Source: Candidatus Babelota bacterium
Lineage (GTDB): Bacteria; JAGOBX01
Direction of reading: 5' to 3'
DNA: 10,110 nucleotides
Assembly: GCA_017999075.1 (NCBI GenBank)
Contig: JAGOBX010000089.1
Coordinates: forward strand, 1-10,110
Part shown: piece by piece, positions 1 through 6,526 of the stretch
Layout: every line of letters starts with the position of its first letter
Position numbering within the stretch: position 1 is the stretch's first letter
Made by a program: the position numbers and the translations under genes
Notes under the pieces: model-generated
The model's database searches: none
What the model was told of the DNA's origin: nothing
What the model saw: only the letters and a program-made list of their open reading frames with translations

Positions 1-409
1 AGCATATTCCATCCCACATTTCTATTATCAATTCATAAAATGCCTGTAATCTTCCCGGAATCATTTGAAGATTCTTATAAACTTTTCTTGCAACCAGTAT
101 GTGAAAAATTATTATAACCCACGCTACTGTGAATGATACTTTATTCAATACCCAGAAATTATAAGGTTCCTCTTTTTCGTCTTCTGATTCTGCTTCGGAA
201 TTTTTATTTGACTGGTCTGCAGCAGCAGCGGATTCTTTTGCTTTTTCTGATTTTTCAGAATTGATTCCGAAAAATTCTTTCAGGTTCAAACGTTCAACTT
301 CGCCTATAACAGGCATTGGCCTTTTGTCAATCGCAGCAACAAACGCTAAAATCATATGAACAACAAACAGCGTAACCAATATTGTCAATATATGTTTTTT
401 TACAGACAC
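1..409 (-). CDS. atpB: F1Fo ATP synthase subunit a, N-terminal part (runs off the left edge)
   Basis: This is the first 136 codons of the membrane subunit a, which forms the proton half-channels beside the c-ring. The family match lies in residues about 86-136: a membrane helix (about 90-107), then a basic stretch, then the conserved P-G-R-L-Q-A-x-Y-E-L segment that leads into the rest of subunit a. Upstream of this there is an extra hydrophobic segment (about 5-27) and an acidic, Ala/Ser/Glu-rich linker (about 48-82), which are not in the minimal form of the protein. I chose GTG at 409: AGGGG (the end of the preceding gene) lies 9 bases before it. An in-frame TTG at 418 overlaps the atpI stop codon but sits too close to that Shine-Dalgarno sequence. 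The gene directly follows atpI, as in many atp operons. The key channel Arg lies beyond the window. The identity is fairly sure; the start is less sure. Confidence 0.88.
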   Translation of the reverse strand, partial: MSVKKHILTILVTLFVVHMILAFVAAIDKRPMPVIGEVERLNLKEFFGINSEKSEKAKESAAAADQSNKNSEAESEDEKEEPYNFWVLNKVSFTVAWVIIIFHILVARKVYKNLQMIPGRLQAFYELIIEMWDGIC

Positions 410-414
410 AATTG

Positions 415-873
415 TCAACCCCTATTTTTTTTTTTTATAATAAAATCATAAATATACAAAAAATAAATCGATATCTGAACGCTGAACAATCCAATGATTG
501 TCGTTATTATATTAATTTCATTTTTTTTAATTGACGCTGCTATCAAAACTCCAGCCATTATCATATAACGCAAAAAATAACTTTTTAAAAGTTCTGCAAC
601 TCCGTTGTTTTTATTTTCGGTTTTTGCATTTGAACTTCCGTTATTTTTTTCCTTTAACTCCGCGCCAATTACATTTTCAGTTTTTCTCGCAAGAAGCTGA
701 AAATTCAGCAAACTTGCTATGACTCCGCAAAGAAGTCCTTTTAATAATGCCGAAATATTATTTGATTTATAAAAAAAAGTCAATATAAAAATTATTAAAA
801 ATACCGAAAAAATTAAAGTCGTGAATATTATCACATTTTTAAATTTAGGATATGGTAATTCAAATATACTCAT
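415..873 (-). CDS. atpI: ATP synthase protein I (AtpI-like, four-TM)
   Basis: This 152-residue integral membrane protein belongs to the ATP synthase I chain family, which assists c-ring/Fo assembly and in some species Mg2+ or Ca2+ handling. Four hydrophobic segments are visible at about 14-35, 43-62, 100-115 and 121-146. The second has the G-x-x-x-x-x-x-N-F-x-L-L family look (G50 to L61), and the third opens with the L-R-Y signature at 101-103. A polar, Asn/Lys/Glu-rich loop (about 63-95) separates the two helical pairs and is longer than usual. The gene lies 35 bases after the Trm112-like gene and its stop overlaps the region used to start atpB, so the genes are probably cotranscribed. No strong Shine-Dalgarno precedes the ATG at 873. 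The identification rests on topology, short motifs and position directly before atpB; this family diverges fast. Confidence 0.82.
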   Translation of the reverse strand: MSIFELPYPKFKNVIIFTTLIFSVFLIIFILTFFYKSNNISALLKGLLCGVIASLLNFQLLARKTENVIGAELKEKNNGSSNAKTENKNNGVAELLKSYFLRYMIMAGVLIAASIKKNEINIITTIIGLFSVQISIYFLYIYDFIIKKKNRG

Positions 874-908
874 TTTCGGTAAAATTTGTATTTACTCATA
901 TATTGTTT

Positions 909-1205
909 TTATATTTTTTTTATATACAAAGCAATGTCTTTTGAAGAGTCGATAATATTATCAAGAGGAAATGCTTCTTCAATAAGCATTATGGGAATAT
1001 CTTCTCTTATCGGATAGAGATATTTTTTATCATTTCTTATTAATCCGCCGTTAATTTTTTCTGACACTTTATCTCCATTTCGGTTAACTAATTTATTTTC
1101 TGAAATCAGATTATTTAATTTATTTATCAAATCATCATTAGCGAGAAATACATCTTCCTTAGTTTCTGGGCAGCACAAAATATCAAGCAATTCTTTATCT
1201 ATCAT
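909..1205 (-). CDS. Trm112-like / UPF0434 family protein, long form
   Basis: This 98-residue soluble protein has the two family signatures: L-L-D-I-L-C-C-P near the N-terminus (residues 6-13) and Y-L-Y-P-I-R-E-D-I-P-I-M-L (62-74) followed by E-E-A. Trm112 in archaea and eukaryotes activates methyltransferases; bacterial members are small and mostly uncharacterised, so a methyltransferase-partner role is inference. Typical bacterial members are around 60 residues; here about 35 extra polar residues (roughly 20-55) separate the two motifs. Only the N-terminal cysteine pair is present, so the full zinc site of the archaeal/eukaryotic proteins is not evident. I prefer ATG at 1205 because GGAGG lies 10 bases before it; an in-frame TTG at 1211 is only 4 bases from that site. 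The gene starts about 30 bases after an intrinsic terminator and leads directly into atpI and atpB. Confidence 0.8.
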   Translation of the reverse strand: MIDKELLDILCCPETKEDVFLANDDLINKLNNLISENKLVNRNGDKVSEKINGGLIRNDKKYLYPIREDIPIMLIEEAFPLDNIIDSSKDIALYIKKI

Positions 1206-1238
1206 AATCAAAATTCCTCCAGAATAAATTTCTATCTT

Positions 1239-1275
1239 AAAAAAAATCTGTGATTAGCGGGTTAGCAAATCACAG
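1239..1275 (-). terminator. Rho-independent terminator after the small membrane-protein gene
   Basis: An 8-bp stem, CTGTGATT pairing with AATCACAG (1248-1255 with 1268-1275), encloses a 12-base loop that could add two inner G-C pairs. On the minus strand it is followed by one A and then eight T residues (1246 down to 1239). It lies 6 bases past the stop codon of the gene ending at 1282. The T-tract is on the minus-strand side only, so the terminator is directional. The next gene's Shine-Dalgarno is only about 20 bases further on. Confidence 0.85.
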
Positions 1276-1281
1276 GTATTG

Positions 1282-1554
1282 TCACAATCTTTTTTTAGCC
1301 ATTTTAGGATTTGTTTTCATCTTGTCCCATTTTTTTTCATTTGGGTTATCATTCAGCTTATCTTTGAATTTTGTGCCTCCAACAGTACGGTTTGCGGCTC
1401 GTCTTGCTGCAGCTTCTTTTATTTCCTGTTGTTTGGATATATAATCTTTTTCTACTGCTTTTTTAATAGTCGATTTATTTATAAAGCGCAATATAACCTG
1501 AAAAGCAATTATTCCGACAACTATTATCGGAACATACAATGCTAAATTATCCAT
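1282..1554 (-). CDS. Small single-TM protein with basic cytoplasmic tail, function unknown
   Basis: This is a 90-residue protein that I do not recognise. A single hydrophobic segment spans about residues 6-24 and starts almost at the N-terminus. It is followed by a strongly basic, charged tail with a predicted helical part rich in Lys, Glu, Gln and Ala (about 30-56) and a Lys/Asn/Pro-rich end terminating in K-K-R-L. The positive-inside rule places the tail in the cytoplasm. It follows the coiled-coil gene by 22 bases and is closed by a clear terminator, so the two probably form one transcription unit. No strong Shine-Dalgarno is seen before the ATG at 1554, which suggests dependence on translation of the gene before it. 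Evidence that it is real: an open frame with a coherent N-terminal anchor and tail, tight spacing, and a terminator immediately downstream. Confidence 0.72.
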   Translation of the reverse strand: MDNLALYVPIIVVGIIAFQVILRFINKSTIKKAVEKDYISKQQEIKEAAARRAANRTVGGTKFKDKLNDNPNEKKWDKMKTNPKMAKKRL

Positions 1555-1576
1555 AAAAAATAACTAAAAACCCGAT

Positions 1577-1891
1577 TTACTCTTTATCTACGCTGTCATC
1601 AAGCAAACTTGCCGTAAATGATTCGCCTTGTTTTTGGAGTTCTTCATTCAGCTTTTGAATTTTTTTAATTTTTAAAATTCCCCTGACCATTTTTTTTTCA
1701 AATTCTTTAACCCATTTTTCTTCTTCATTTTTACCAAAATCAAAAGTTGAAGTTGCTCCAAATTTAGAATCATCCTGTAAAACATCAATTATCTTATTTA
1801 ATTCAGTTATCTTGTCTTCCAATTCAGACTTCATATTTCCAAGATAATCAAGCTGTATTTTTATATTCGATACAATTTTTTCTCTGCTCAT
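1577..1891 (-). CDS. Small coiled-coil protein, function unknown
   Basis: This is a 104-residue, highly charged soluble protein that I cannot assign to a family. Two helical stretches with heptad-like spacing of Leu/Ile (about 5-40 and 58-90) flank a short Gly/Ser/Thr/Phe-rich break (about 42-54), which suggests a helical hairpin or coiled-coil oligomer. The last residues are acidic. I chose ATG at 1891: AGGGG lies 6 bases upstream. The frame stays open to a GTG at 1921, but those extra ten codons contain the ribosome site and are probably not translated. It is the first gene of a two-gene unit with the single-TM protein that follows 22 bases later. No signal peptide or membrane segment is seen. 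Confidence 0.72.
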   Translation of the reverse strand: MSREKIVSNIKIQLDYLGNMKSELEDKITELNKIIDVLQDDSKFGATSTFDFGKNEEEKWVKEFEKKMVRGILKIKKIQKLNEELQKQGESFTASLLDDSVDKE

Positions 1892-1979
1892 AACAATCCC
1901 CTGCCAGCAATCCGCAATCACCGTTTAATTTAAATGTCAAAAATAATACTCAATTCAAATGTTCTTATATTACATTTAA

Positions 1980-2008
1980 ATTATTACATATTGTCATTAA
2001 AAAATCAA
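1980..2008 (-). promoter_or_regulatory. Candidate promoter for the coiled-coil/membrane-protein unit
   Basis: On the minus strand, TTGATT (2008-2003) and AATAAT (1985-1980) are separated by 17 bases and match the sigma-70-type consensus at 4/6 and 5/6 positions. This would give a leader of about 80 bases before the ATG at 1891. The region is so A/T-rich that chance matches are expected, so this is only a candidate. The rest of the 1892-2109 gap holds the hairpin listed separately and nothing else I can support. Confidence 0.3.
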
Positions 2009-2041
2009 TATTTATTTTTGTTTTACTTTATAAAATCAATT

Positions 2042-2083
2042 TTAAAATTCTATGGTTTTAAAAATAAAACCATAGAATTTTAA
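2042..2083 (-). terminator. Long perfect hairpin, probable terminator of the dehydrogenase gene
   Basis: An inverted repeat of 19 bp with a four-base AAAA loop (arms 2042-2060 and 2065-2083) contains a central CTATGG/CCATAG core and A/T-rich ends. It lies 26 bases past the stop codon of the dehydrogenase gene. On the minus strand the 3' arm ends in AATTTT, followed by AAAATTGATTTT, so the U-tract is partly inside the stem and the terminator is not a classical one. The near-perfect symmetry means it would fold on either strand. Confidence 0.6.
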
Positions 2084-2109
2084 TTTTCAATCAAAAATTA
2101 AATTGGTTT

Positions 2110-4617
2110 TTAATCTTCTTTCAATGCTTTCAATTCTTCTTTAGTGCGTTTCCTTAAACTCAAAGCATTAGCAAAACATTTCAAAGTACAGATTCCGCAA
2201 CCTATACATTTTTCAGGATCAGTAACAGGGATTTTTTTATCATTCAAACTTATAGCCATATACGGACACCTTGAACAATTTCCGCAATGTTCGCACAAAT
2301 CCTCATTAACAGCAGATATTTTTTTAACAGGAGTCAATTCCATAAAACCTACTGTATGTTCAGGGAGAATAATACCGATTAATTCTTTCATAGATTTAAT
2401 TCCGCGCTGTTTCATCAATTCGCTCAATCCATTTGCCAAATCCTTATAAATACCATAGCCGTATTTTGTAGCAATAGTGCAGAACTGTACGGTTTTACAG
2501 CCAAGAGCAAGGAAATTTCCGGCCGCTTTATAATCCATAGGTCCGCCATTACCTGAAATATGAAGTTTTAAAGAAGAAATGTTCGCAAGATTAAAATTAC
2601 TTATCGGAGTTACTCCTTCGCCGCTCATTCCTATAACAACTCCATCTTCCCAAACCCTGTTTTTTCTATTCTGAAAATCAAGAGTAGGGAAAGTATTAGC
2701 TAAAGTAATTCCGGCTTTCTTTTTAGGATATTTATCAAACACCCGTTTAACAGCTCTTCCTATTACATGTATGGAAGTTACAGCTCCGGTAAGTTTAAAA
2801 AGTTTCGGTATTTCAGGATCGCTGCATTCCATTACCCAATCAATGATTTTAGCTGTTAATTCAGCGTTTTGAGAAACTATATCGCCTTCTGTTCCATCGC
2901 CGCCCTGAGGACACGACAAACTGTATTCAATACCCATAACCCCGGCTTTTTCAAGTTTTTTAGTATTTGCCTGCCATCCTTTTTTATCATTAGCGTCATC
3001 TCCTGTAACTGGCCCTCCTGTTGATGCCATCGTCAATCTGTCAGGATATAATTTTATAAGTTTTTTAACCTCAGCGCACACTCTGTCAAGAGAATGCCCT
3101 GAAACATTATCACAGTTGCCGTAAGTATTTTCATTATACACGCACATATATTCAGACGGTATATGTATAGGTATTCCGTCAAACGCAGTTTTCATTATAC
3201 CGCCTGCCCATCCGTTTTCATAAGCTTTTTTCATCTGATCAAACCCATCGCTTGTAGGAGCGGCTGACAGCAAAAACGGAGATCTGATTTTTCTGCCGAA
3301 GAAATCAGTTTCAAGAGATACAGGTTCAGGATTATACCCGTCAATCACAGCAATGCTTTTAACCTTTTTCTCGATTTTAGGAGGTTTTTTTGAACTTAAG
3401 AAAGCTTCAACTTCAACTCCAGTATTTTTTCCTGCTGCCACAGCTTCTACAACAGTAGTAGGTCCATTATCGCAATCTCCAGAATAAAACAATCCTTTAA
3501 TTTTATTTTTTTTCAAACCAGAATGATTTCCTATTGCAATAATAACAAAATCAATATCATTTCTTACCTGATTAGTATTCGGAATTTCTTTAATATCTCT
3601 CAAATTGAATTTAACTCCTGACGGAAGTTCAACTTTCGCAGTTGATAATCCTGTTATTTTCTTTCCATCAGAACTCAATATTCCCGTAACTTTTATTCTT
3701 CCATTAACATCTATTCCGCTTTCAATCAATTCACGCATTTCCTGAACTGTCAGCGGCATTTCACCGAGAACTTCAAGCGCAAAAATTTCTACGCGTTTAG
3801 CTCCTGATTTTTCCGCTGTGAAAGCGCAATCAGCAGCAGTAGCTCCGCCGCCTATTACAGCAACGCGTTTATTTTTCAAATTATGTTTTTTAAAATCCGA
3901 CAGATATTCTGTTCCTGAAACTCCCAAATTTTCATTTAAAATATTCATTTTATAGGATACAGGCAGTCCGGTACATACCACTACAGCATCATATTTTTTT
4001 GTCAATCCGGCAAAATCCTGTTCTTTCACTTCTGTTTTATATTTAACATTTATATTTGACAGCGAATATACAAAATCTATATCGCTTTTCAAAACATTTT
4101 TAGGAAGACGAAAATCAGGAATCAGATTGCAGGCTCCGCCTGATTTATCAGTTTTTTCCAAAATGTCGACCTTATATCCTTTCTGCGACAAATATGCGGC
4201 ACAGGCAATGCCTGCAGGACCTGCTCCTACAAGGGCAACTTTTTTACCATTTGGTTTTATTTTTTTAAATTCAGGCATTACTCCAAGTTCTTTTGCTTTC
4301 TGAACAAGTTTTGACTGAATATTAGGGATATCCAATGAAAAATCAAATTCCTTATGAACGCAGCCGCTCATACAATGTTTATCAGGACATACCATCCCGC
4401 ATATTCCTCCAAGAGGATTCAAACTTAATATTTCAGCTGCGGCACGCCTGAAATCAGAAGGATTTCCCAATTTAGCAGCCATTATAAAATCCGCCGGAGA
4501 ACAATTCGCCGGACATGCTGTTTTACAGGGTTTTTCTTCACAATATTCACACTTACCAATTTCATTTTTCAATTGACCTTCCGAATAAAAAAATCCTTTA
4601 TCGCGCAGTTTTTTCAA
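2110..4617 (-). CDS. PreT-PreA fusion: dihydropyrimidine dehydrogenase-like Fe-S flavoenzyme
   Basis: This 835-residue cytoplasmic enzyme would move electrons from NAD(P)H through FAD and Fe-S clusters to FMN, where a dihydroorotate-dehydrogenase-type barrel reduces or oxidises its substrate. Domains in order: GltD-type N-terminal Fe-S domain (Cys 23, 26, 31, 35, 73, 77, 82, 86, and Gln 101, placed like the Gln ligand of mammalian DPD); FAD site G-A-G-P-A-G (about 131-136); NAD(P)H site G-G-G-A-T-A-A-D (about 256-263); G-D-C-D-N-G-P near 380; FMN barrel (about 432-765) with Lys 476, Cys 569 and Asn-Thr 641-642; C-terminal two-cluster ferredoxin domain (Cys 775, 778, 781, 784 and 804, 807, 810, 814). 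The length is close to E. coli PreT plus PreA. DPD has Asn two residues before the S-C-P motif; here it is Ser 566, so pyrimidine as substrate is uncertain. TTG at 4617 is preferred: GAGGTGAT precedes it. GTG at 4626 lies within that site. Confidence 0.88.
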   Translation of the reverse strand: MKKLRDKGFFYSEGQLKNEIGKCEYCEEKPCKTACPANCSPADFIMAAKLGNPSDFRRAAAEILSLNPLGGICGMVCPDKHCMSGCVHKEFDFSLDIPNIQSKLVQKAKELGVMPEFKKIKPNGKKVALVGAGPAGIACAAYLSQKGYKVDILEKTDKSGGACNLIPDFRLPKNVLKSDIDFVYSLSNINVKYKTEVKEQDFAGLTKKYDAVVVCTGLPVSYKMNILNENLGVSGTEYLSDFKKHNLKNKRVAVIGGGATAADCAFTAEKSGAKRVEIFALEVLGEMPLTVQEMRELIESGIDVNGRIKVTGILSSDGKKITGLSTAKVELPSGVKFNLRDIKEIPNTNQVRNDIDFVIIAIGNHSGLKKNKIKGLFYSGDCDNGPTTVVEAVAAGKNTGVEVEAFLSSKKPPKIEKKVKSIAVIDGYNPEPVSLETDFFGRKIRSPFLLSAAPTSDGFDQMKKAYENGWAGGIMKTAFDGIPIHIPSEYMCVYNENTYGNCDNVSGHSLDRVCAEVKKLIKLYPDRLTMASTGGPVTGDDANDKKGWQANTKKLEKAGVMGIEYSLSCPQGGDGTEGDIVSQNAELTAKIIDWVMECSDPEIPKLFKLTGAVTSIHVIGRAVKRVFDKYPKKKAGITLANTFPTLDFQNRKNRVWEDGVVIGMSGEGVTPISNFNLANISSLKLHISGNGGPMDYKAAGNFLALGCKTVQFCTIATKYGYGIYKDLANGLSELMKQRGIKSMKELIGIILPEHTVGFMELTPVKKISAVNEDLCEHCGNCSRCPYMAISLNDKKIPVTDPEKCIGCGICTLKCFANALSLRKRTKEELKALKED

Positions 4618-4621
4618 TTTA

Positions 4622-4629
4622 ATCACCTC
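4622..4629 (-). promoter_or_regulatory. Shine-Dalgarno that decides the dehydrogenase start
   Basis: GAGGTGAT on the minus strand is an extended match to the 16S anti-Shine-Dalgarno. It stands 4 bases before TTG at 4617. The in-frame GTG at 4626 is part of this same element and therefore cannot be served by it, so the shorter TTG start is favoured. Confidence 0.6.
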
Positions 4630-4653
4630 AAAATTTCAAAAAATATGTTTAAA

Positions 4654-4682
4654 ATACTACTTTATTTTTTTATATAAATCAA
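4654..4682 (-). promoter_or_regulatory. Candidate promoter for the PreT-PreA fusion gene
   Basis: TTGATT (4682-4677) and TAGTAT (4659-4654) on the minus strand are separated by exactly 17 bases, each matching the sigma-70-type consensus at 4 of 6 positions. It falls in the short gap after the nuclease gene, with room for a leader of roughly 30 bases before the strong ribosome site. The A/T background makes this moderate evidence only. No terminator hairpin separates it from the nuclease gene. Confidence 0.4.
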
Positions 4683-4690
4683 CAATAAAT

Positions 4691-6526
4691 TTATTTTTCC
4701 ATAGATATTATGGTTTCATCAGATAAAATTTTTTCTTTTAAAATACAATCATTCAAAAAATCACAGCTTCTGCAGTATTTATTTATAGACGGAGGAAAAA
4801 TTTCAAGACTTATACTTTTTTTTAATTTATCAAAATCATTATCTCCGGCATTATTATTTTTTAATTTATTGATTTTTTCTTCGTATAACCTTGTTTTTTC
4901 TATAATTATTTCCGATGTTTTATCAATATCTTCAAGCAGATTTTCTATTCGTTTTATCACCGAAAAAGTCGATATTTTTTTATCAAACTCCATCATAAAC
5001 AAACTTACATTTTCAATTTTAACTCCAAACATATTTTCTGCTGCCCAGAAATATATAGACAACTGATCATCCTCATCTATATCTTCCTGAGTCCTGTCTG
5101 TAGGTTCTGTTTTATAATCAAGTATTTCAAACATACCGTTTCCCAAATCGTCAATCCTGTCTATATAACCGTTCATATTGACATTTTTACCTATGGGTAT
5201 TTCAAAATACGCTTCAGTTATATAAGCAGGTTTAAATTCTTTATCTTTAACAAAAGATTCGTAATATTTTTCAAGCATTTTTTTTCCGTTTTCAAAATAT
5301 CTTATTTTTTCTTCATCGCTTGAATATCCCTCTCTAAACTTATCAAAAATAACCGAATAAATTTTCATAAGATAATCATTATTTCTCAATGTTTTATCAT
5401 ATTTGTCATAAAATTTTTCAAGAGTTTCGTGAACCGAATGCCCCAAATCAAAAAACGGCTGAGGTTTTGACGGAACTCTGTCTATGTATCTCAACTTCCA
5501 GCTGTACTGACAATGTTTAAAACCTGAATATTTAGAATAGCTGAGCTTTAATCTTTTTGAATATTCCGAAAAACTTTCCCCGCATTTATCAAATGGTTTT
5601 TTAGTCCAGTAAACACATTTAGAATAATAACTGCAATACGCACATCCGCCTGATGGTCTTGCAAGTTCTAGATCATTATTGCATTGTTCTATATAAATCC
5701 TGCGTCCCCGGAATATATAATTATCCGATAACTTTATTACCTGTTTATTATGATTAACGCTGTATTCCATCACGGAAATATTATAAAGATTTTCTTTTAT
5801 TCTGCGTTCAAACTCTATAATTTCTTTCTGTTCAGGAACAATTTCTATTGTTTCTCCGGAATCAAGATACAGCAATTTCAATTTTATTTTTTTATTCTTG
5901 TATGCAGGGTTCTGCATCGCTGCCAAAACCGCAGACTGATTTCTCAAATCATTTATTAAAAAAGATTTATTGCCGGGCACAGAACCAACTTTAAAAAAAT
6001 ATAAAATAACATCTGTGTCACTTATGTCAATTCTATTGATTATATTATAAAAATAATAATTGTTGTATCTCAGCACAAGAAATTCTTTAACAGAAATACC
6101 AGTTAGATTCTCAGGCAAGAATCTTGTATAATACATATCAGCCATTTTCAATGCTTTTGAAAAGGTTTCATCATCAATATTCATATTTTTAATGTTAGCC
6201 CTGGTTTTCTCTAAAGAATTGAAAAGCATCTTTATATCAGCATCCTGCTTTAAATATATGTTCAAATAAATAATCTGTTTATGAAAATCTATTATTCCCG
6301 GTTCTATTAAAGCAAACAATTTCAGATAAATGTTTTCACAATCCTGAACAGAATCACGTGCAGAACTGTTATCTCCTTCTTTCAAGTCTGATTTAATCTG
6401 AACATTTTTGCAATCATACTCAGCAGTTTCAATAAACCTGTATTTATATGAAAGAGGGCATTTTTCTATAAGTTCAAAATGTTTTCTTGTTAACTTCAAA
6501 TCATTATAAGGTATAAAGCTGCTCAT
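4691..6526 (-). CDS. RecB/AddB/Cas4-type PD-(D/E)XK nuclease with a duplicated, inactive first half
   Basis: This 611-residue cytoplasmic protein has a C-terminal half with an intact RecB-family nuclease. It shows a Cys in F-K-H-C-x-Y-S-W-K (C339), G-x-x-x-H (G362, H366), catalytic Asp 456 in G-Y-I-D-R-I-D, E-I-L-D-Y-K (Asp 470, Lys 472), Gln 488 with Tyr 492, and a closing C-x2-C-x5-C (585, 588, 594). C339 and the last three cysteines form the AddB/Cas4-type 4Fe-4S staple. The first half repeats this order: C23 before P-L-S-Y-K-Y-R-F, I-N-R-I-D (164 is Asn), F-F-K (Lys 179 kept, Asp replaced by Phe 177), Gln 197, and C-x2-C-x5-C (295, 298, 304). It therefore looks like an inactive copy that keeps its cluster. 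No helicase motifs are present. The ATG at 6526 overlaps the TPR gene's stop by four bases (ATGA) and has AGGA 9 bases upstream, suggesting translational coupling. DNA repair or processing is the family expectation; the real substrate is unknown. Confidence 0.85.
   Translation of the reverse strand: MSSFIPYNDLKLTRKHFELIEKCPLSYKYRFIETAEYDCKNVQIKSDLKEGDNSSARDSVQDCENIYLKLFALIEPGIIDFHKQIIYLNIYLKQDADIKMLFNSLEKTRANIKNMNIDDETFSKALKMADMYYTRFLPENLTGISVKEFLVLRYNNYYFYNIINRIDISDTDVILYFFKVGSVPGNKSFLINDLRNQSAVLAAMQNPAYKNKKIKLKLLYLDSGETIEIVPEQKEIIEFERRIKENLYNISVMEYSVNHNKQVIKLSDNYIFRGRRIYIEQCNNDLELARPSGGCAYCSYYSKCVYWTKKPFDKCGESFSEYSKRLKLSYSKYSGFKHCQYSWKLRYIDRVPSKPQPFFDLGHSVHETLEKFYDKYDKTLRNNDYLMKIYSVIFDKFREGYSSDEEKIRYFENGKKMLEKYYESFVKDKEFKPAYITEAYFEIPIGKNVNMNGYIDRIDDLGNGMFEILDYKTEPTDRTQEDIDEDDQLSIYFWAAENMFGVKIENVSLFMMEFDKKISTFSVIKRIENLLEDIDKTSEIIIEKTRLYEEKINKLKNNNAGDNDFDKLKKSISLEIFPPSINKYCRSCDFLNDCILKEKILSDETIISMEK

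Noticed and set aside
870-899. Nine-codon ORF on the minus strand whose TGA overlaps the atpI ATG (possible leader peptide)
   Set aside because: No ribosome binding site precedes its ATG, the codons show no regulatory residue run, and such short ORFs are expected by chance in this A/T-rich gap.
1892-1921. N-terminal extension of the coiled-coil protein to an in-frame GTG at 1921
   Set aside because: The extension would contain the AGGGG ribosome site of the ATG at 1891, and GTG itself has no Shine-Dalgarno.
2144-2449. Plus-strand open frame of about 100 codons inside the dehydrogenase gene
   Set aside because: It is antisense to conserved FMN-barrel and ferredoxin codons and its translation has no recognisable features.
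4691-6526. Reading the nuclease as a CRISPR Cas4
   Set aside because: The cysteine and catalytic pattern is shared by the whole RecB/AddB group, the protein is about three times the usual Cas4 length, and no CRISPR array or other cas gene is present.
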